64,000 nucleotides of DNA from DASSBG01 sp035699085 (GTDB taxonomy: Bacteria; Pseudomonadota; Gammaproteobacteria; Xanthomonadales; Rhodanobacteraceae). How positions within the stretch are numbered: position 1 is the first letter of the stretch; each line of letters starts with the position of its first letter. A program made the translations under genes and the position numbers. The stretch spans positions 186,001 through 250,000 of the forward strand of contig DASSBG010000045.1 in the NCBI GenBank assembly GCA_035699085.1. Reading direction: 5' to 3'. The notes beneath the pieces are model-generated. The model was not told the origin of the DNA. It saw only the letters and a list, made by a program, of their open reading frames with translations, and made no database searches. This document shows, piece after piece, positions 16,236 to 27,713 of this stretch.

Positions 16236-16469
16236 ATGACGAAGCCGTGCCGGAAAGATAAGGACGAGCCGTTTTTCATCACCGAGGACGTGGCGGCCGA
16301 GATGGCTGTTGCCGGCTACGAGTTCAGGCCGCCAGGCCATGCCAGAACGAAGAACGTGCGCGACCTCTTCGGATGGCAGTTCGGCGAAACGCTGGAGGAG
16401 GCCATGCGCAGGCACCAGGGAAAGGCTGATGCAGCTAGCGAGTACGAACCCAGAGGCGAAGGCGTATGA
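16236..16469 (+). CDS. 77-residue protein between the nuclease and ATPase genes
   Basis: Not recognised. The ATG at 16236 follows AGGAGA at a normal distance and gives MTKPCRKDKDEPFFITEDVA and later KNVRDLFGWQFGETLEEAMR. The protein is charged, without signal peptide or membrane segment. Its stop TGA overlaps the ATG of the following ATPase (ATGA at 16466-16469), a sign that it belongs to the same transcript and may be made in fixed ratio with it. It could be a regulator, an inhibitor or an adaptor of the ATPase; no evidence separates these. Confidence 0.6.
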   Translation: MTKPCRKDKDEPFFITEDVAAEMAVAGYEFRPPGHARTKNVRDLFGWQFGETLEEAMRRHQGKADAASEYEPRGEGV

Positions 16470-19072
16470 CAACGGAAGCAGAGGCGCTCGCCAACATCCT
16501 TGCGTGGTCTGTTGATAGTCCTGGCTGGCAGCGCGACGCACTGCGCCGACTTGCAACACAAGCGGCCCTGGTGCCGGCCGAGATCGACGAGCTGGCTTCC
16601 ATCTGCAAGGGTGACAATCCGGCGGTCCCGCTGGAAGCGGAGCACCTTCGCGGCCCGAACCGTGATCATGGGGAAGTCTATCTACGCCAAGTACATGGAG
16701 TTCGGCATGTCAACGCCCTGGCTCCCGACCAGCGGCTGACGCTTCACCGTGTCGGTTTGACCATCATCTACGGCGACAACGGATCAGGAAAGTCCGGCTA
16801 CGCGCGGATTCTCAAGAAGGTATGTCGCGCCCGTATGTCTGGCCGAGCCGAAGAAATCGTTCCCGACATCTATGACGCTGCACCAGGCACCCCGAGCGCC
16901 ACGATTGAATACGCGGTCAGCGGCCAGAACCGCACTTGCGCTTGGCAGCTTGGACAGGCTGCCGATACTGCGCTTTCAGGCATCAGCGTGTTCGATTCCC
17001 GCGCCGCGAATGTCCACGTGCACGATACGAATGACGTGGCTTACACGCCGTTTCCACTCAAGCTGTTGGGTGCGCTGGCGCAGCTCTGCAAGTCGGTCAA
17101 GGACAAGCTGGCAGCCGAGATTGCGCAGATAAAGGCGCAAACGCCCGAAGCGATCAGGACCCCGGCATGCAGCCGGGAAACAGCGGTCGGCAAGCTCATG
17201 GCCCGCATCACCGCCAACACTGCGCCGGCGACGGTCGAGGCGTTGGCAACGCTCACGCAAGCAGAGCAAGACCGATTGGCGCAGCTCACAGCGGACCTGG
17301 CAGGTGATCCGGCTCGCGCGGCGCGCCAGCTTGCGGCGATGAAGGCCAAGGTTGACGGGCACATTGCCCGCCTCGATCGGCTATTTGCTTCAGGCAGCGA
17401 CGATACCGCCAATAACCTGCGCCGCCTTGCCGTTGATAGCGATGCTGCACGTCGGGCGGCAGAAGCTGCTTCCAGTGCGCTTTTCCGCGACGAACCGTTG
17501 CCGCAGATTGGGTCGGATGTTTGGCAGGCGCTATGGGCCAGTGCCCGAGCATTTTCTGACGCGGAAGCCTATCCCGAACGGCGATTCCCCGTCACAGACC
17601 CCGGCAGCGTATGCGTGCTTTGTCAGCAGGAATTGACGCCCGTCGCCGCTGATCGGCTCAATCGCTTCGAGGCTTTTGTGCGCGACGACAGCCAGCAACG
17701 TGCCGATGCTGCGCGCGTCGCATACGACAGGGCGCTGGCAACGTTCAAGGGTGAGGCTGTTTCGTTGGCCGAGCTGGCGAACATTGTGGCAACCGTCCGC
17801 GACGAACTGCGCCAGGATGCCTTGGCGATGGAGATCAGGGGCGCGACCCTTCGCGCCCTGTGGCGTCATCGCCAGATCAGGCGATGCCACGCGAATTCAA
17901 GCGCCGCTATTGACGTGCCCGTTACGGAATATTCGCGTAAGGCGCTGGTCGATCAAGCGGCGGGCATTGAGACTCGGGCGAACGCCCTTGCCGCGGAGGC
18001 TGGCTCTCCAGCTCGCGCTGCCTTGCTTACCGAAAAGGCCGAGCTTGTGGATCGGCAATGGCTTGGTGGCATCAAAGCCGATGTTCTTGCCGAAATCGAA
18101 CGCCAGAAAAAAATCGCACTGCTTGAGACGGCCCAGCGGGACACTGCTACCAACCGCGTCACCACAAAGAGCACCGAGATCGCTCAGGCTTTGGTGACGG
18201 ACGCGCTACGCGCGCAATTTGCTTGCGAGGTGGCGACCTTCGAGATTGCTGGCCTCGCTGTGGAGCTTCGACAGCAAAACAGCGTTCAGGGCATCCCTCG
18301 CTTTAAGGTCGCACTTACACGGAAGCCCACGGCTGCGGTGGGACAGGTTTTGAGCGAGGGCGAGCATCGCTGCGTTGCCTTGGCCGCATTCATGGCCGAA
18401 CTCGCCACCACCGAGAACAAGTCCGGCATCGTCTTTGACGATCCCGTTTCCTCGCTCGACCACATGCACCGGGAGGCCGTAGCTAAACGACTGGTTGCTG
18501 ATGCCGCCCATCGCCAAGTCATCGTCTTCACCCATGATCTCGCGTTTCTGTTCGAGCTGAATCGCGCGGCTGACGATGCGCAGCCAAAGCCGCCGGTTGC
18601 GATTAGCTCCATCAGCCGGGGTGCTGACAAGGCAGGCTTCTGCCGCAGCGAGCCGCCATTCAAAGCGCGTCGGGTCAGCGACATCACCACAAGTCTGAGC
18701 AATCAGCTTGCCGGTGAACGCTACCATTTCGAGCAAGGCAATCAAGACGAGTGGCGAAAGTCCGTCAAATCCATCGCCGCGACGTTGCGCGATACGTGGG
18801 AGATCGCGGTTGAAGAAGCTGTCGGGCACGTCATCCGGCGGCTGTCCAACGAAGTGAAGACGCCTGGCTTGGTCAAGCTGACCGCGATCACAGTTCCCGA
18901 CTGCGAGGCCATGCGTGACGGCTTTGGTCGCTGTTCCGAACTGCTGCATAGCGCCGCCGCTGCGTTGAACCGCCCTCTGCCGAGGCCAGAAGCACTGACG
19001 GCCGAGATTGATGCCCTGGCGACCTGGGCGGACAGCCTTCGGCAGCGTCAGGGCGCTGCGAGGTTGCCCTGA
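16466..19072 (+). CDS. SMC/RecN-like AAA ATPase of the defence operon
   Basis: An 868-residue ATPase with the split layout of SMC, Rad50 and RecN proteins. Walker A is GDNGSGKSG near 103-111, long helical stretches follow, CVLCQQ near 382-387 sits at the turning region like a zinc hook, the ABC signature is LSEGEHR near 629, Walker B is FDDPVSSLDH near 655-664, and the switch histidine is in VIVFTHDLAFL. The N-terminal domain resembles the AAA_13 group, which also includes PrrC-type anticodon nucleases, but no nuclease domain was seen. It may sense or bridge DNA ends and control the nucleases. It is last in the operon. Confidence 0.8.
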   Translation: MTTEAEALANILAWSVDSPGWQRDALRRLATQAALVPAEIDELASICKGDNPAVPLEAEHLRGPNRDHGEVYLRQVHGVRHVNALAPDQRLTLHRVGLTIIYGDNGSGKSGYARILKKVCRARMSGRAEEIVPDIYDAAPGTPSATIEYAVSGQNRTCAWQLGQAADTALSGISVFDSRAANVHVHDTNDVAYTPFPLKLLGALAQLCKSVKDKLAAEIAQIKAQTPEAIRTPACSRETAVGKLMARITANTAPATVEALATLTQAEQDRLAQLTADLAGDPARAARQLAAMKAKVDGHIARLDRLFASGSDDTANNLRRLAVDSDAARRAAEAASSALFRDEPLPQIGSDVWQALWASARAFSDAEAYPERRFPVTDPGSVCVLCQQELTPVAADRLNRFEAFVRDDSQQRADAARVAYDRALATFKGEAVSLAELANIVATVRDELRQDALAMEIRGATLRALWRHRQIRRCHANSSAAIDVPVTEYSRKALVDQAAGIETRANALAAEAGSPARAALLTEKAELVDRQWLGGIKADVLAEIERQKKIALLETAQRDTATNRVTTKSTEIAQALVTDALRAQFACEVATFEIAGLAVELRQQNSVQGIPRFKVALTRKPTAAVGQVLSEGEHRCVALAAFMAELATTENKSGIVFDDPVSSLDHMHREAVAKRLVADAAHRQVIVFTHDLAFLFELNRAADDAQPKPPVAISSISRGADKAGFCRSEPPFKARRVSDITTSLSNQLAGERYHFEQGNQDEWRKSVKSIAATLRDTWEIAVEEAVGHVIRRLSNEVKTPGLVKLTAITVPDCEAMRDGFGRCSELLHSAAAALNRPLPRPEALTAEIDALATWADSLRQRQGAARLP

Positions 19073-19317
19073 ATCCTCGATCGAATTGTTTACCCTTAAT
19101 CGAGTGGTGCTCGCGATTGGGGCAGTAAGTTGACTCAGTCGCGTATCCGACGAATAGTTTCGGAGAAATAACTAAGTATTATCAGACAGATGAAACTATG
19201 TGGACATGTGTAAGGTATACACAACCATTCTAGACGGGGATTGGTGATTCGGGACTCGGGGTGCCGGGCTTTGGCCGAAGTCCGGCCAGCAGGCTGCGAT
19301 CGTTGCCTTTGCCAGCC
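19073..19317. other. Right edge of the island, no gene
   Basis: An AT-richer gap between the ATPase stop and dedA. From about 19240 the sequence GGGGATTGGTGATTCGGGAC marks the return of the chromosome-type G-rich repeat. No terminator, att site or RNA gene was recognised. Confidence 0.5.
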
Positions 19318-19959
19318 TCAGGAGTCCTTGCGGCGCGCGTCCATGCGTGCCTTCAGCCAGGCGAACACGCCTGGCAGCAGCGACAGCACGATGATCGCCA
19401 GCACGGCCAGGGTGAAGTTGTCCTTGACCCAGCCGATGTTGCCGAACAGGTAGCCGGCCACGCTGATCGACACGACCCAGACGATGGCGCCGCTGACGTT
19501 CCACAGCGCGAAGCGCGGGTAGTGCATGCCGCCGATGCCGGCGACGAAGGGTGCGAGGGTGCGGATGATCGGCATGAAGCGGGCGATGAAGATGGTCTTG
19601 CCGCCGTGGCGGTCGAAGAACTCGTGGGTCTTGCGCAGGTGCTCGGGCTTCGGCCAGCGCCAGTGGCCGTTGACGATGCGCTGGCCAAAACGTGCGCCGA
19701 TCCAGTAGTTGACGGCGTCGCCCAGCGCCGCCGCGACGATCAGCAGCGGGATCACGATCGACAGTGGCAGCACGCCGCTGGCCGCAAGCGCGCCGCAGAT
19801 GAAGAGCAGCGAGTCTCCGGGCAGGAACGGCCAGATCACCAGACCGGTTTCGATGAAGACCACTGCGAACAACAGCAGGTAGACCCACGGCCCGTGCTGC
19901 AGCGCGAATGCCTGCAGGTGGGTGTCGAGGTGCAGCAGCCAGTCAATGATGGCGGGCAT
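19318..19959 (-). CDS. DedA-family inner-membrane protein
   Basis: A 213-residue DedA (SNARE-associated/VTT) protein, a group that includes undecaprenyl-phosphate and phospholipid flippases. It shows the re-entrant family features FIETGLVIWPFLPGDSLLF near residue 35 and GGKTIFIARFMPIIRTLAPF near 118 followed by GMHYPRFALWNVSGAIVW. About five or six hydrophobic segments are visible and the C-terminus is basic. The gene lies downstream of pilR on the same strand with a 96-base gap, so it could be read from the pilSR transcript. It forms the right boundary of the accessory island. Confidence 0.88.
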   Translation of the reverse strand: MPAIIDWLLHLDTHLQAFALQHGPWVYLLLFAVVFIETGLVIWPFLPGDSLLFICGALAASGVLPLSIVIPLLIVAAALGDAVNYWIGARFGQRIVNGHWRWPKPEHLRKTHEFFDRHGGKTIFIARFMPIIRTLAPFVAGIGGMHYPRFALWNVSGAIVWVVSISVAGYLFGNIGWVKDNFTLAVLAIIVLSLLPGVFAWLKARMDARRKDS

Positions 19960-20055
19960 CGGCAGGACCGTCAGTGGCGGAGTGTGCGCGTCTTGCTGGC
20001 TGGCGGGCTCGGCAAGCGGCGGGCGCCGCGCAGGCAGGGCCGGGCGCGGAGGCGT

Positions 20056-21483
<1,428 letters not shown>

Positions 21484-21564
21484 GGGTGCCCTGTTGGCAT
21501 GGCGGTTGGGCACCTAGGGTAACGCGTCGGCGGCGTCCGGCAAAGACGAGCGGTTCTCGGTTTC

Positions 21565-23166
21565 TCAGCCGGCTTCGGCCGAGGGCGCCTTGGCCGGCGG
21601 CATCAGGGTCAGGCGGAAGCAGCTGCCGCCGCCGGCCACCGGGACGTACTCCAGCGTCGCCTGGTTGGCCTCGCACATTTGCTTGGCCAGGTAGAGGCCG
21701 AGGCCGGTGCCGTACTCATGGGTGGTGAAGAAGGGCTCGAAGATCTGCGCCGCCACCTTTTGCGGTATGCCGGGGCCTCGGTCGGACACCTCCAGCGCCG
21801 GCGCGCCGCTGCTGGTGTGGCGCGCCGCGATCAGCACGCGGGCCGGCTCGCCGGGCATGCGGCCGTAGCGCAAGGCGTTCTGGACCAGGTTCCAGAGCAC
21901 CTGCTGCAGGTGTTGCGGGTCGGCCAGTGCGGCCACTTCGGTGTTCTGTACCACCGCGCGCAGCGAATCGCCGCCCATGTCGTTGGAATCGATGTACTCG
22001 TCAACGAAGGTCAATGCCCAGGCGTTGAGGTCCAGCGTCTCGGGCCGCGAACGCTCGCGCCGCGACAGCTGCAGGATGTTTTCGATGATCTCGTTGAGCC
22101 GGGCGCAGTGGTTGTTGATGATCTCGATCATGCGTGCGTCCGCCGGCACGATGTCGTGCGACTCGGCCAGCAGTTGCGCCGAGTAGCGGATCGCCGCCAG
22201 CGGGTTGCGGATTTCGTGCGCGATCGAGGCCGACAGCCGGCCCAGCGAGGCCAGCGTCAGCTCCTCGGCGCGCCGCGACAGCAGCGAGGTATCGTCGAGG
22301 AAGATCAGCATGTGCGAGTCGTCGTTTGGCGCCAGGCGGGTGAAGCGTGGCACCACTTCGGGCACGCCGTCGGCCAGCGTCACCGCGGTTTCGTCGGTCT
22401 TGCCCGAGGTGCGCCAATGGAACAACCTGCGCGACAGCTCCGGCGCCATCGCGCCGAGGTCGCGCTGCTCGGCCGGCGGCGTGCCCAGCAGCAACCAGGC
22501 CGATTCGTTGATCTGGTGGATATGGTTGGCGTCGTCGACCAGCAGCACGCCGGTCTTCATGCGCCGGATGATCAGCTCGTTGACCTGCGACAGGTTGGCA
22601 AGGTCCACGCCACGTTGCGCGGCCAGCGCCTCACTGGCACGGATCTGCCGGCCCAGGGCAAAACACAGCGAGGCCGACGCGAAATAGGCCAGGCCGAACA
22701 GCCCGCATTCCAGCAGCTCGCTGTTGCTGCCGCTGAGGCCCTCGGGGTCGGCGACGGTATGGCCAACCACCGCCAGCGCGGCCAGCGCGGCGAACAGCAG
22801 AGCCGGGCGCGGCTGCAGCATCAGCGCGCCGGCGCCAATGTTGACCACCAGCATCATCTCGATGCCGGTGCGCGAGGAATGCATGGCGATGATCGCCATC
22901 AGCGCGGCGGCGATGTCGACCATCAGGGTCAGGGCCACCTGCCGGGGCAGGTGGCGCGCCCAGGGCCGTGTGCGCAGCCAGGCGAACAGCGCGAAGGCCA
23001 GGTAAAGGGTCGCCAGCACCCGCGCCAGCACCGGCATGCGCAGGTGGGTCCAGCCCAGAAGCGGGCTGAAGGCCAGCGCCATGTAGACGCAGGCCTGCAG
23101 CACCCGGAACAGGTTCAGGAAATAGAACTCATGGCGAACGCTCTCGCCCGCAACGTTTGCGCTCAT
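21565..23166 (-). CDS. pilS: Sensor histidine kinase PilS
   Basis: A 533-residue membrane kinase and the partner of PilR. About six hydrophobic segments occupy residues 20-190, a PAS-like domain follows near 205-290, the phosphoacceptor histidine is in ASIAHEIRNPLAAIRYSAQL near 317, and the ATPase domain has NLVQNALRYG, DRGPGIPQ and GTGLGLYLAKQ. The ATG at 23166 gives MSANVAGESVRHEFYFLNLF; longer readings upstream run through G-rich repeats and were discarded. It lies 81 bases before pilR on the same strand and divergent from sucC. Confidence 0.9.
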   Translation of the reverse strand: MSANVAGESVRHEFYFLNLFRVLQACVYMALAFSPLLGWTHLRMPVLARVLATLYLAFALFAWLRTRPWARHLPRQVALTLMVDIAAALMAIIAMHSSRTGIEMMLVVNIGAGALMLQPRPALLFAALAALAVVGHTVADPEGLSGSNSELLECGLFGLAYFASASLCFALGRQIRASEALAAQRGVDLANLSQVNELIIRRMKTGVLLVDDANHIHQINESAWLLLGTPPAEQRDLGAMAPELSRRLFHWRTSGKTDETAVTLADGVPEVVPRFTRLAPNDDSHMLIFLDDTSLLSRRAEELTLASLGRLSASIAHEIRNPLAAIRYSAQLLAESHDIVPADARMIEIINNHCARLNEIIENILQLSRRERSRPETLDLNAWALTFVDEYIDSNDMGGDSLRAVVQNTEVAALADPQHLQQVLWNLVQNALRYGRMPGEPARVLIAARHTSSGAPALEVSDRGPGIPQKVAAQIFEPFFTTHEYGTGLGLYLAKQMCEANQATLEYVPVAGGGSCFRLTLMPPAKAPSAEAG

Positions 23167-23579
23167 CGGCGATCCGCGGCCGTCCCGTAGGCGGGGCCGA
23201 GTATAGCTGGGCGAGACGGGGCTCGGGACTCGGGGCTGGGGGCTGGGCGCGGGACCCGGGACCCGGGAGCGATCCGGGGCTTCACGATCGGGGAATTGCA
23301 TGCCGTGGCCCGGGAACCAGGGACCAGGGACCGGTAGAAGCCGCGGGAACAACCGATCGTGAAAGAGAGGGGTTGCGGGGGATGGTCGGCGCGAGCTCTT
23401 TTCCCTCTCGTATTGTCCCCAGTCCCCAGTCCCCAGTCCCCGGTCCCCGATCCGTATGCGACAATAGCGGGCTCACCTGCCGTCGTCGCGTTCCCGGCGC
23501 CCTCCGCGCCGCTGCCGCGCCCGGTCCGGTCGGCGCGCCGCCCGCGTGCCGCGTCATCCGCTCAACGCAGGACGCCAGC
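23167..23579. repeat. Intergenic region with short G-rich tandem arrays (pilS-sucC)
   Basis: A 413-base gap between divergent genes. It contains three arrays of a 5-8 base unit: 23219-23272 (GGGACTC/GGGACCC variants), 23311-23334 (GGGACCA) and 23415-23453 (GTCCCCA). The unit is the same type as in 45602-45650, 58782-59146, 59955-60112 and 63145-63165. The promoter of sucC must lie in the last 130 bases but no clear box was seen. Confidence 0.7.
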
Positions 23580-24740
<1,161 letters not shown>

Positions 24741-24774
24741 GCGCCTTGATCTCAATCCGGCGGCGTTTTTTGAA

Positions 24775-24793
24775 CCCCCTTGAGTCAAGGGGG
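24775..24793. other. Hairpin in the sucC-sucD gap
   Basis: CCCCCTTG (24775-24782) pairs with CAAGGGGG (24786-24793) around a 3-base loop. A T-run precedes rather than follows it, so on the plus strand it is not a standard terminator. It could lower or process the mRNA between the two subunit genes. Confidence 0.45.
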
Positions 24794-24913
24794 GCGGCAT
24801 CGGCGCGCAGCGGCGATCGGGGTTGCGGGAGCATGCCGGGCCGGTTCGTCGCGGAGCGGCGGACGGTGCTGGCCGAGGCCCCTGCCGCTGACATCCAACA
24901 AGAGGATTAACAC

Positions 24914-25786
<873 letters not shown>

Positions 25787-25841
25787 GGCTGGCAAGCCCC
25801 GCCGGCGAGCGGCGTTTCGGCCGCCCGCGGCGATAGAATGG

Positions 25842-25874
25842 CAAGGCCGCGCGCGTCGCGGCCTTGCTGTTTTC
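25842..25874 (+). terminator. Intrinsic terminator after sucD
   Basis: CAAGGCCGCG (25842-25851) and CGCGGCCTTG (25857-25866) form a perfect 10-bp stem with a 5-base loop, followed by CTGTTTTC. It lies between sucD and nadE, so the two are likely separate transcripts, or nadE is read through at a reduced level. Confidence 0.7.
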
Positions 25875-25901
25875 GGGTCCAGCCCCTTGCCGGAGGGAAT
25901 C

Positions 25902-27557
25902 ATGGCGACAGTGCGATTGGCCTTGGCTCAGCAGGATTTTGCGGTCGGCGCGATGGCCGACAATGCGGCGCGCATCGGCGCGCTGGCGCAGCAGGCCAAG
26001 GCGGCCGGCGCGCAACTTCTGGCGACGCCGCAACTGGCGCTGAGCGGCTATTCGCCGCGCGACTGGCTGCTGCGCGATGGCCTGCTCGACGCCTGCGACC
26101 AGGCCATCGACTCGCTGCTGCCGGCAAGCGACGGGCTGAGCCTGTGTGTTGGCCGGCCGCAGCGGCAAGCCGATGGGCGGCGCTACAACGCCGTCGGCGT
26201 GCTGCGCGATGGCGGATTGCAGGCGCTGGCGCGCAAGCAGGTGCTGCGTGACGACGGCGTCATCGATGAGAGCCGCCATTTCAGCGCTGGTGGCGAGAGC
26301 AGCGTGATCGAGGTCGAGGGCGCGCGCATCGGCCTGCTGGTCGGCGAGGATCTGGCGCAGCCGCAACCGGCGGCCGCGGCGGCCGCGGCTGGCGCGCAGC
26401 TGCTGCTGGCCGTCGACCAGGCGCCGTGGCGTGCCGGTGTCGCCACCGAACGCGAAGCGCTGCTGCAGGCGCGGGCGCGGGAAACAGGTTGCGCGATTGC
26501 ATGGCTGAACGGCATCGGCGGGCAGGACCAGTACGTGCACGACGGCGGTTCGCTGCTGGTCAATGCCGACGGCCACATCGCCGCACGCGCGCCGGCGTTC
26601 GTGGACGCGCTGCTGCTGGCGGAATTCGACCCGCAGGCGCGGACGCTGCGTGCAGACGGCTGGCCTGTGGTGGCCGACGAGAGCCCCGAGGCGCAGTTGT
26701 ACGCCGCGCTGGTGCGCGCGCTGCGCGACTATATCGACAAGAACCATCTGCCGGGCGCGCTTCTCGGGCTGTCCGGCGGCATGGACTCGGCGCTCACGCT
26801 GGCGCTGGCAGTGGATGCGCTTGGACCGGAGCGGGTGACGGCGATGATGCTGCCGACGCAATACACGTCGGACGTATCGCTCGACGGCGCGCGCCAGCAG
26901 GCGGAACGGCTGGGCGTCGACTATTTCGTGGTGCCGATCGAGACGGCCTTCACTGCACTGGCCGGCGCGCTGCGCGAACCCTTTGCTGGCACGAAGGCGG
27001 ACACCACCGAGGAAAACCTGCAGGCGCGCATTCGCGGCGTGCTGCTGATGGCGATGAGCAACAAGCATGGCCGCCTGCTGCTGGCGACCGGCAACAAGAG
27101 CGAGGTTGCGGTCGGCTATGCAACCCTCTACGGCGACACTTGCGGTGGCTTCGCACCGATCAGCGACATCTACAAGACCGAGGTCTACGCGCTGGCCCGC
27201 TGGCGCAACGCAGCCGCGGCCGGTGCGGTCGGCGTGCGCCGCAGCGGGCCCGTGATTCCGGAGGCGGTGATCGAGCGCGCGCCGTCAGCGGAGCTGAGCC
27301 CGGGGCAGACGGACCAGGACAGCCTGCCGGATTACGACGTGCTCGATGCCATCCTGCGCCGCTACGTCGAGGGTGGTCAGCCGCCGGCGCGCATCGTTGC
27401 CGAGGGTGGCTTCGATGCCGGCGTCGTGGCCGACGTGGTGCGGCGCGTGGTGGGCAACGAGTTCAAGCGGCGCCAGGCCGCGCCGGGGCCCGGCGTCAGT
27501 GCGCGGCCCTTCGCCAGCGGTTGGCACGTGCCGCTGACCTGCGCCTGGCGCGACTGA
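25902..27557 (+). CDS. nadE: NAD+ synthetase with a degenerate glutaminase domain
   Basis: A 551-residue protein with the two-domain layout of glutamine-dependent NAD+ synthetase: an N-terminal nitrilase-fold glutaminase (1-255) and a C-terminal PP-loop ligase with SGGMDS at 291-296. The ligase half looks intact (LATGNKSEVAVGYATLYGDT). In the glutaminase half the lysine remains (ARKQVL) but the catalytic glutamate place is Q44 (TPQLALSGY, normally PEL..GY) and the catalytic cysteine place is G148 (LLVGEDL, normally ICED). The enzyme may therefore depend on free ammonia. Start ATG at 25902 follows GGAGGGA. A terminator lies just upstream. Confidence 0.9.
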   Translation: MATVRLALAQQDFAVGAMADNAARIGALAQQAKAAGAQLLATPQLALSGYSPRDWLLRDGLLDACDQAIDSLLPASDGLSLCVGRPQRQADGRRYNAVGVLRDGGLQALARKQVLRDDGVIDESRHFSAGGESSVIEVEGARIGLLVGEDLAQPQPAAAAAAAGAQLLLAVDQAPWRAGVATEREALLQARARETGCAIAWLNGIGGQDQYVHDGGSLLVNADGHIAARAPAFVDALLLAEFDPQARTLRADGWPVVADESPEAQLYAALVRALRDYIDKNHLPGALLGLSGGMDSALTLALAVDALGPERVTAMMLPTQYTSDVSLDGARQQAERLGVDYFVVPIETAFTALAGALREPFAGTKADTTEENLQARIRGVLLMAMSNKHGRLLLATGNKSEVAVGYATLYGDTCGGFAPISDIYKTEVYALARWRNAAAAGAVGVRRSGPVIPEAVIERAPSAELSPGQTDQDSLPDYDVLDAILRRYVEGGQPPARIVAEGGFDAGVVADVVRRVVGNEFKRRQAAPGPGVSARPFASGWHVPLTCAWRD

Positions 27558-27560
27558 AGT

Positions 27561-27650
27561 CTGCTGCGCCTCGCTGCGCCTCGCTGCGCGGGATCGGGAA
27601 TCGGGCATCGCGCCGACATTGGTGGCGCCATTCCCGATCCGGAATATCCG
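27561..27650. repeat. Short tandem and inverted repeats between nadE and bamD
   Basis: A 10-base unit (TCGCTGCGCC) is repeated about three times at 27561-27590. It is followed by GGATCGGGAATCGGGCAT and its approximate inverse ATTCCCGATCCGGAAT near 27630, which could pair in RNA between the two convergent genes. Confidence 0.55.
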
Positions 27651-27713
27651 GTCCCGGATCCAGGCTTGCGGGCAGGAGGGTGGTGAGGCGCGGGCGGGGC
27701 CGGACCGGCCGCC

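Larger units (their letters stand above)
8831..19317 (+). other. Accessory island with a six-gene restriction-type defence operon
   Basis: The interval between ssb and dedA holds a broken small gene and six plus-strand genes spaced by overlaps or a few bases. Sampled 60-base lines hold fewer G+C than chromosomal neighbours (26/60 at 12841, 35/60 at 13321, against 41/60 at 24181 in sucC), which suggests acquisition. No integrase, transposase, tRNA or obvious flanking direct repeat was found, so the exact ends are unknown. The gene content (methyltransferase, PLD nuclease, helicase, GIY-YIG protein, SMC-like ATPase) fits an anti-phage system. Confidence 0.65.

Noticed and set aside
8831..19317. 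Direct repeats as att sites of the island
   Set aside because: I compared the sequence after ssb and before dedA by eye and found no shared stretch beyond a few bases. An alignment with an empty site would be needed.
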